From Nitrospinae bacterium RIFCSPLOWO2_12_FULL_45_22 (lineage in GTDB: Bacteria > 2-12-FULL-45-22), in assembly GCA_001803565.1 (NCBI GenBank), contig MHDQ01000162.1:1-11037 (forward strand): DNA of 11,037 nt, written 5' to 3'. The notes under the pieces were generated by a model, which saw nothing but the letters and a program-made list of their open reading frames with translations, did no database searches and was not told where the DNA came from. This document shows positions 7,245 through 11,037 of the stretch, one piece after another. Within the stretch, counting starts at the first letter, position 1. Each line of letters starts with the position of its first letter. The translations under genes and the position numbers were made by a program.

Positions 7245-7251
7245 CCCTCCC
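7245..7251 (-). promoter_or_regulatory. Ribosome binding site for the coiled-coil gene start at 7234
   Basis: On the minus strand GGGAGGG abuts the stop of the upstream radical SAM gene and stands 10 bases before the ATG at 7234. It supports that start over the ATG at 7181 and therefore supports reading the gene as frame-disrupted. Confidence 0.65.
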
Positions 7252-8682
7252 TTATTTATTACTGGCCTTAACCCATTCCCAAATCCTGCGGAATAGGCCC
7301 AATCCACCTCTCAAATAGACTTTAAATTCTTCCCAGGAGGTAATATTTCTTAATATGCGCAAGAGTTGCTGGGGCCTCAGATAAAACCTCAAATATGCCT
7401 CAACCAAAAACTTTTGCAGATCCCTCCGCGAGAGGCCATCTGGTTCTATTAAGGGTGTTATGCCTTTGGGGATAAAATTATCCCAATTTCTCATCCCTAC
7501 TGGATCAAGAGGTAGATACCTTTCATATTCCTCGGTCCCGGGGAAAGGGGTCATGATATTAAAAGAGGCAATCACCGGGTTTAATTCCCGTGCCAGGGCA
7601 ATAGTCTTCTTGATGCTCGCTCTGGTATCGCCAGGGTTAGCCAGCATAAATCCCGCTTCGGTCTTAAGGCCTATCTTATTGGCCAGGTGCAGTGCCTTAC
7701 GGGCCTGTTCAACGGTGGTCCCTTTCTTAATATTTTTTAAGACCTGAGGGTCAGCCGATTCAATACCAAAGAACATACTGAAACATCCGGCCTTTTTCAT
7801 CGTCTCATAGAGATCAACTGTGGCATTATCTACCCGGGCAAAACAGAACCAGCCAATATCTAATCCTTGTTCAATGATCTGGTTACAGATAGCCACCACT
7901 CTTTGCTTATCAATAGTAAAGGTGTCGTCCACAATAACGAAATCCTGGATGCCATATTCTGTAACCAGGTGTCTTATTTCTCTCAAGACGTACTCCGGGC
8001 TGTGTTTCCTAAAACGGTTTCCCATCGTCACGGCTGTGGCACAGAAGGTACATGGGGCGGGACAACCGCGGCTGGTAAGGATAGTAGCACTCTTTCTCCC
8101 CCGGTATAGATGGACCTGGGGCCGGTATAGATTCAGATCCACCATCTCCCGGGCTGGGAAAGGTAACTGATCTAGATTCTGGATAAGGGTCCTAGGCGGG
8201 GTCTTCTCTAAGCGACCATTACCTCGATAGGCAATACCCTTTATATCTTGAAGAACTTCTTTTCCGCTCTCCAGGTGCCTACAAAGCTCCTCCATGGTTT
8301 CTTCCCCCTCGCCTATGACCACTATGTCAAACTCAGGATAATCTCTCAAGGTCTCCAGGGGAAGGGCCGAGGCATGGACCCCACCAATAATTGTGGTCGG
8401 TTTAGAGACTTCTTTGGCTAAGTGCGCCATCCTAATAGCCCCTTTGAAATTAGCTGTGGCACTAGATATCCCTACCAAATCCGGCTCTTTACTCTTGAGG
8501 TACTCTTTTATTGCTCCATCGCTCATACCTAATGGCTCTGGGTCTAGCAAGGAGACTTGATGGCCGGCATCCCGCAATACTGCCGCCACATAACCTACGC
8601 CCAGGGAAAAGGTATGGTTCTTACCCACATTTAGGGTCCCATAGACATCTAGATAAGGCGCACTTATCAAGACAATCTTCAT
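7252..8682 (-). CDS. Cobalamin-binding-domain radical SAM enzyme (second copy)
   Basis: 476 residues. The B12-binding domain starts KIVLISAPYLDVYGTLNVG and includes DLVGISSAT (68-76), IIGGVHASALP (98-108) and VIGEGEETMEEL (122-133). There is no DxHxxG motif for a histidine lower ligand, as is usual in this radical SAM class. The cluster motif is C207-P-A-P-C211-T-F-C214 in TSRGCPAPC. Downstream are VDDTFTIDKQRVVAICNQII (251-270), FFGIESADPQVL, and GFMLANPGD (344-352) for SAM binding. The C-terminal extension contains LRFYLRPQQLLRIL (431-444). The ATG overlaps the stop of the preceding paralogue by 4 bases (8679-8682), typical of coupled translation. Motif-by-motif resemblance to that paralogue (for example FTLDRQRVLAICNLIIEQGL against FTIDKQRVVAICNQIIEQGL) points to an old tandem duplication with specialised roles. 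Likely chemistry is methyl transfer to an unreactive carbon or a related B12-radical reaction; the substrate is not identifiable. Confidence 0.93.
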   Translation of the reverse strand: MKIVLISAPYLDVYGTLNVGKNHTFSLGVGYVAAVLRDAGHQVSLLDPEPLGMSDGAIKEYLKSKEPDLVGISSATANFKGAIRMAHLAKEVSKPTTIIGGVHASALPLETLRDYPEFDIVVIGEGEETMEELCRHLESGKEVLQDIKGIAYRGNGRLEKTPPRTLIQNLDQLPFPAREMVDLNLYRPQVHLYRGRKSATILTSRGCPAPCTFCATAVTMGNRFRKHSPEYVLREIRHLVTEYGIQDFVIVDDTFTIDKQRVVAICNQIIEQGLDIGWFCFARVDNATVDLYETMKKAGCFSMFFGIESADPQVLKNIKKGTTVEQARKALHLANKIGLKTEAGFMLANPGDTRASIKKTIALARELNPVIASFNIMTPFPGTEEYERYLPLDPVGMRNWDNFIPKGITPLIEPDGLSRRDLQKFLVEAYLRFYLRPQQLLRILRNITSWEEFKVYLRGGLGLFRRIWEWVKASNK

Positions 8683-10118
8683 AGGTTTTTAACCTTTTCC
8701 CGGGAGAGGGAGAATACCTTCTTGCCGGCCTTGATAGCCCCGGTAAGCTCCTTAAGGGAGGTAGTTTTATAGAGCCTCTTGAAGATATACCGGGGCCGGA
8801 GATAGAACCGCTTATGGGCCAGTTGGAACAGCTCCAGGAGTTCCTCTCGAGATAAATTCTCCTCCCATACCGGGGTGATAAAATTTGGTGAAGGGTCTTG
8901 GGCAAACTTCTGCCAATAATCCTCTTTCAACAAGCCCAATCCCAATCCTTTTTCATAGAGCTCAGTACCGGGAAAGGGTGTAGTAATAGTGAACTGGGCA
9001 AAATCGGGGTTTAAGGCCAGGGCAAAATCTATAGTCTCAAGGATATGGTCTCGTTTTTCTCCTGGAGAGCCCAGCATAAAATCTGCCAGGACCGTTATCC
9101 CCAAATCCCTGGTCATTTTAACCGCCTCCAGGGCTTGTTTCTTAGTTATCCCTTTTTTTAAATTTTTCAGTATGTTATCGTTCCCGGATTCTATGCCATA
9201 GGATATCCGCTGGCAGCCAGATTTCTTTAATGCCTCCAGGACATATTTATCCACGGTATCAACCCGGGATCGGATAGCATAGCTAATATTTAGACCCTGC
9301 TCAATAATAAGATTACAAATAGCCAGTACCCGCTGCCGGTCTAAGGTAAAGATATCATCAAAGATCATAAATTCTTTTATACCCAGCCCCAGGCACTCTC
9401 TCAATTCAGCGACTACATTCTGAGGAGAGCGGGCACGAAATTTCTTCCCTAGATGGGGCCGGCCACAGAAGATACAGGAATAAGGACACCCCCGGCTGGT
9501 TATCATAGTCGTCATCAAAGAGCCTTTACTCATCACCGAAAAATATCTCTTATAAGGTGTAGCCCTGCGATCCGGGAAAGGGAAGGAGTCCGGGTCAGGG
9601 TTTAAATCAGCCATATCTGTATTATTGACCTCTCCTGATTTATCTTTCCATACCAGACCCTTTATTTCTTTCCAGTCACTCTTTTTTCCCAGACAATCAA
9701 TCAATCCCAAGAAAGTATTCTCTCCTTCACCCAGGACCAGGGAATCTACAAACGGGACGCTAATAGTCTCCTGAGGGAAAAGGAAGGGGTGTGATCCGCC
9801 CAGGCAGATATGGATATTGGGGTCCAGGCTTTTTATCCTCTGTGCTACTACTAAGACATCCAGCAGGGTAAAGGTCAGGGTGGTTATGCCGACCAGGTCC
9901 GGTTGGAACCCCCGCACTTTATTCTCTATTTCCTCCGGGGTTATCTTTTCGTCCGGACAATCGAGTATTTCTACTTGATGAGAAGAATTCTGCTTCAGAT
10001 ATGCTGCCAGATACATTAACCCTAACGGGGGATACACTCCGCTCTCCTTCTCAAAATAGTCGGACATATCTGCCCGGATAGGGTTCATTATCGGCGGGGC
10101 AACCAAAAGCACCCTCAT
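8679..10118 (-). CDS. Cobalamin-binding-domain radical SAM enzyme (first copy)
   Basis: 479 residues. The N-terminal B12 domain begins RVLLVAPPIMNPIR and continues with YPPLGLMYLAAYLKQ (29-43), DLVGITTLT (74-82), CLGGSHPFLFP (105-115) and VLGEGENTF (128-136). A linker with DSFPFPDRRA leads to the radical SAM domain, with the cluster motif C211-P-Y-S-C215-I-F-C218. It is followed by FDDIFTLDRQRVLAICNLII (253-272), SYGIESGND (306-314) and DFMLGSPGE (346-354). The C-terminal tail has AHKRFYLRPRYIFKRL (434-449), the same FYLRP block as the next gene. Length and order fit the broad family that includes BchE-like cyclases, hopanoid methylases and sugar C-methyltransferases; which chemistry applies cannot be told. 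The ATG at 10118 has AAAGGGG 9 bases upstream, inside the end of the small coiled-coil gene, whose stop is 2 bases away. Coupling to that gene suggests the two are made together. Confidence 0.93.
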   Translation of the reverse strand: MRVLLVAPPIMNPIRADMSDYFEKESGVYPPLGLMYLAAYLKQNSSHQVEILDCPDEKITPEEIENKVRGFQPDLVGITTLTFTLLDVLVVAQRIKSLDPNIHICLGGSHPFLFPQETISVPFVDSLVLGEGENTFLGLIDCLGKKSDWKEIKGLVWKDKSGEVNNTDMADLNPDPDSFPFPDRRATPYKRYFSVMSKGSLMTTMITSRGCPYSCIFCGRPHLGKKFRARSPQNVVAELRECLGLGIKEFMIFDDIFTLDRQRVLAICNLIIEQGLNISYAIRSRVDTVDKYVLEALKKSGCQRISYGIESGNDNILKNLKKGITKKQALEAVKMTRDLGITVLADFMLGSPGEKRDHILETIDFALALNPDFAQFTITTPFPGTELYEKGLGLGLLKEDYWQKFAQDPSPNFITPVWEENLSREELLELFQLAHKRFYLRPRYIFKRLYKTTSLKELTGAIKAGKKVFSLSREKVKNL

Positions 10119-10120
10119 TA

Positions 10121-10378
10121 CTAATTGCCCCTTTGACCCGTAATTATAAGCTGGGCAATAGATTCCAGGGTCTTACCTACACCAGCCAGTGTCTCACTTA
10201 TACCAGCAAGCACTTCGTCATGCCTCACCGAGCGCTCATCCATCTTCTCCAGGATCTCTGTTTGCTTCAGGCTACGTTCATCCATCCTCTCCAACACCCT
10301 GGTAGTCTGCTTATTTAAGAATACACCCCAAACTGCCAGGAACATGCCCAAAAAAGTTAAGCCTATTGCTGTTTCCAA
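10121..10378 (-). CDS. Small membrane-anchored coiled-coil protein (85 residues)
   Basis: I do not recognise a named family. The start is TTG at 10378, supported by AAAGGAGGG with 8 bases of spacing. Residues about 4-21 (AIGLTFLGMFLAVWGVFL) form one membrane helix. The rest is a charged coiled coil made of 14-residue units: ERMDERSLKQTEIL (30-43), EKMDERSVRHDEVL (44-57) and a looser AGISETLAGVGKTL (58-71). It ends ESIAQLIITGQRGN. The organisation mirrors the coiled-coil gene at 6906-7234 but with the membrane helix at the opposite end. It sits 2 bases ahead of the first B12 radical SAM gene. A membrane scaffold or tether for the following enzymes is a guess from position only; a short holin-like or stress protein is not excluded, but nothing else supports it. 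Confidence 0.75.
   Translation of the reverse strand: METAIGLTFLGMFLAVWGVFLNKQTTRVLERMDERSLKQTEILEKMDERSVRHDEVLAGISETLAGVGKTLESIAQLIITGQRGN
10208..10291 (-). repeat. Two tandem 42-base coding repeats (14-residue coiled-coil units)
   Basis: Units 10291-10250 and 10249-10208 encode E-R/K-MDERS-x-x-x-x-E-x-L, two heptads each. The first halves are nearly identical at DNA level around the MDERS codons, indicating internal duplication; a third, degenerate unit follows. Confidence 0.65.
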
Positions 10379-10386
10379 CTGGGTAA

Positions 10387-10392
10387 CCCTCC
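10387..10392 (-). promoter_or_regulatory. Strong ribosome binding site that decides a TTG start
   Basis: GGAGGG within AAAGGAGGG lies 8 bases before the TTG at 10378 on the minus strand. The strength and spacing make TTG the credible initiator of the 85-residue protein. It lies in the 61-base gap after the glycosyltransferase stop, one of the two largest gaps in the window; I see no clear promoter or terminator there. Confidence 0.65.
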
Positions 10393-10439
10393 TTTTTAAG
10401 ATTGCTTATAAAGGACCTTCCTCCCCTTTCCTGCTCCTT

Positions 10440-11036
10440 TTATCCCTTTAAATCCTTATTGTAATCCATATCAAACCACATGGCAAAAAGGGTCAACTGA
10501 ATACCAGACATTACCAGCATAGCCCCCAGGATCATCCAGCCATACCCTATATCAAACAATTCAAGCTGGTCAATCAGCAGGGTGAATAGACCCAGGGCCG
10601 CCCCTCCCAGCAAAAAAACTAGACCAAATAGGTAAAAAAATACCAGGGGATGAAAATCCTGGATGATATATTTATGGAATAAACGCCGGATAAAACCCTT
10701 GAGCAGGAGCCAGGATATCCGGGGTATTACTTTTCGGAGTCTGATGCCCGATCTTTCTCCGATATTATAAACTGGTTTTATCTGGACATCTTTGACCTTG
10801 AAATTATGGATATTTAACCAGATGAGCAGGTCATTGGGCATGCCGTACCGGGGGAAAACCCGCTCCAGGTCTAATTCCTGCAAGGCCCGCAAAGAGATGG
10901 CGGTATAGCCCGATTGAGAATCAGCGATATGCCAGTAGCCTGAGGCTATCTTAGTAAGGAGCGAGAGGACCGAATTGCCTAAATAGCGATAATGGGGTAT
11001 CAGGTTCCAGGATTGGCCGCTGAACAATCGGTTCCC
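10440..11036 (-). CDS. Family 2 (polyprenyl-phosphate type) glycosyltransferase, 5' end cut by window edge
   Basis: The frame is open from the right edge, giving 198 C-terminal residues that begin GNRLFSGQSWNLIPHYRYLG. The nucleotide-binding N-terminal half with its DxD motif lies outside the window. Visible markers of the dolichol/undecaprenyl-phosphate sugar synthase-like GT2 group are YRYLGNSVLS, the acceptor-side DSQSGYTAIS (the family's D-x-Q-S-G block) and VKDVQIKPVYNIGERSGIR. An amphipathic stretch and two membrane helices follow near the C-terminus (about FFYLFGLVFLLGGAALGLF and WMILGAMLVMSGIQLTLF). The likely reaction is transfer of a sugar from a nucleotide donor to a polyprenyl phosphate at the inner membrane face. 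This could feed a lipid-linked donor to the DUF2723 protein in the same block. The TTG at 11027 is an internal leucine, not a start, because family-like sequence continues upstream of it to the edge. Confidence 0.88.
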   Translation of the reverse strand, partial: GNRLFSGQSWNLIPHYRYLGNSVLSLLTKIASGYWHIADSQSGYTAISLRALQELDLERVFPRYGMPNDLLIWLNIHNFKVKDVQIKPVYNIGERSGIRLRKVIPRISWLLLKGFIRRLFHKYIIQDFHPLVFFYLFGLVFLLGGAALGLFTLLIDQLELFDIGYGWMILGAMLVMSGIQLTLFAMWFDMDYNKDLKG

Positions 11037-11037
11037 T

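Noticed and set aside
10405-10440. Possible hairpin terminator (AAAGGA ... TCCTTT) between the GT2 and the 85-residue gene
   Set aside because: The stem is only about 6 base pairs with a loop near 20 bases and no T-run placed for minus-strand termination. The purine-rich sequence is better explained by ribosome-site-like composition.
11025-11027. TTG as the start of the right-hand glycosyltransferase
   Set aside because: The same frame stays open to the window edge and encodes GNR directly before it, consistent with GT2 sequence, so this is an internal leucine codon of a truncated gene.

Overview
The window is one densely packed, single-strand gene block. Every gene I can support lies on the minus strand, so transcription runs from the right edge to the left edge. 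Neighbours are separated by 0 to about 60 bases and some overlap, so this looks like the middle of one long operon. Both ends are cut: the first gene has lost its start at the right edge and the last has lost its final codons at the left edge. I see no rRNA, tRNA, CRISPR array, insertion sequence, convincing terminator or internal promoter, and no gene-free stretch longer than about 65 bases.

In transcription order: (1) the C-terminal part of a polyprenyl-phosphate-type family 2 glycosyltransferase; (2) an 85-residue membrane-anchored coiled-coil protein; (3, 4) two tandem, clearly paralogous cobalamin-binding radical SAM enzymes; (5) a second small coiled-coil protein with a C-terminal membrane segment, whose frame is broken by an apparent one-base loss; (6) a micro-ORF that overlaps the next start; (7) a third, more AT-rich cobalamin-binding radical SAM enzyme; (8) a NodB-type polysaccharide deacetylase; (9) a radical SAM/SPASM enzyme; (10) a DUF2723 multi-membrane GT-C-like glycosyltransferase with a C-terminal TPR tail; (11) a GT4 glycosyltransferase.

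Taken together this reads as a locus for building and modifying a cell-surface glycan, glycolipid or glycoprotein. The glycosyltransferases would assemble it, the deacetylase would trim acyl groups, and four radical SAM enzymes (three with a B12 domain) would make chemically difficult changes such as C-methylation, ring or rearrangement chemistry. Substrates cannot be read from sequence. The interleaving of small membrane-anchored coiled-coil proteins with the B12 radical SAM genes is the least explained part.

The organism is probably an anaerobic bacterium, inferred from four oxygen-sensitive radical SAM enzymes in about 11 kb. GC content looks moderate, and TTG starts with strong Shine-Dalgarno sites are used. 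DUF2723-TPR proteins with many B12 radical SAM paralogues are common in uncultivated anaerobic lineages, but I cannot assign a phylum.
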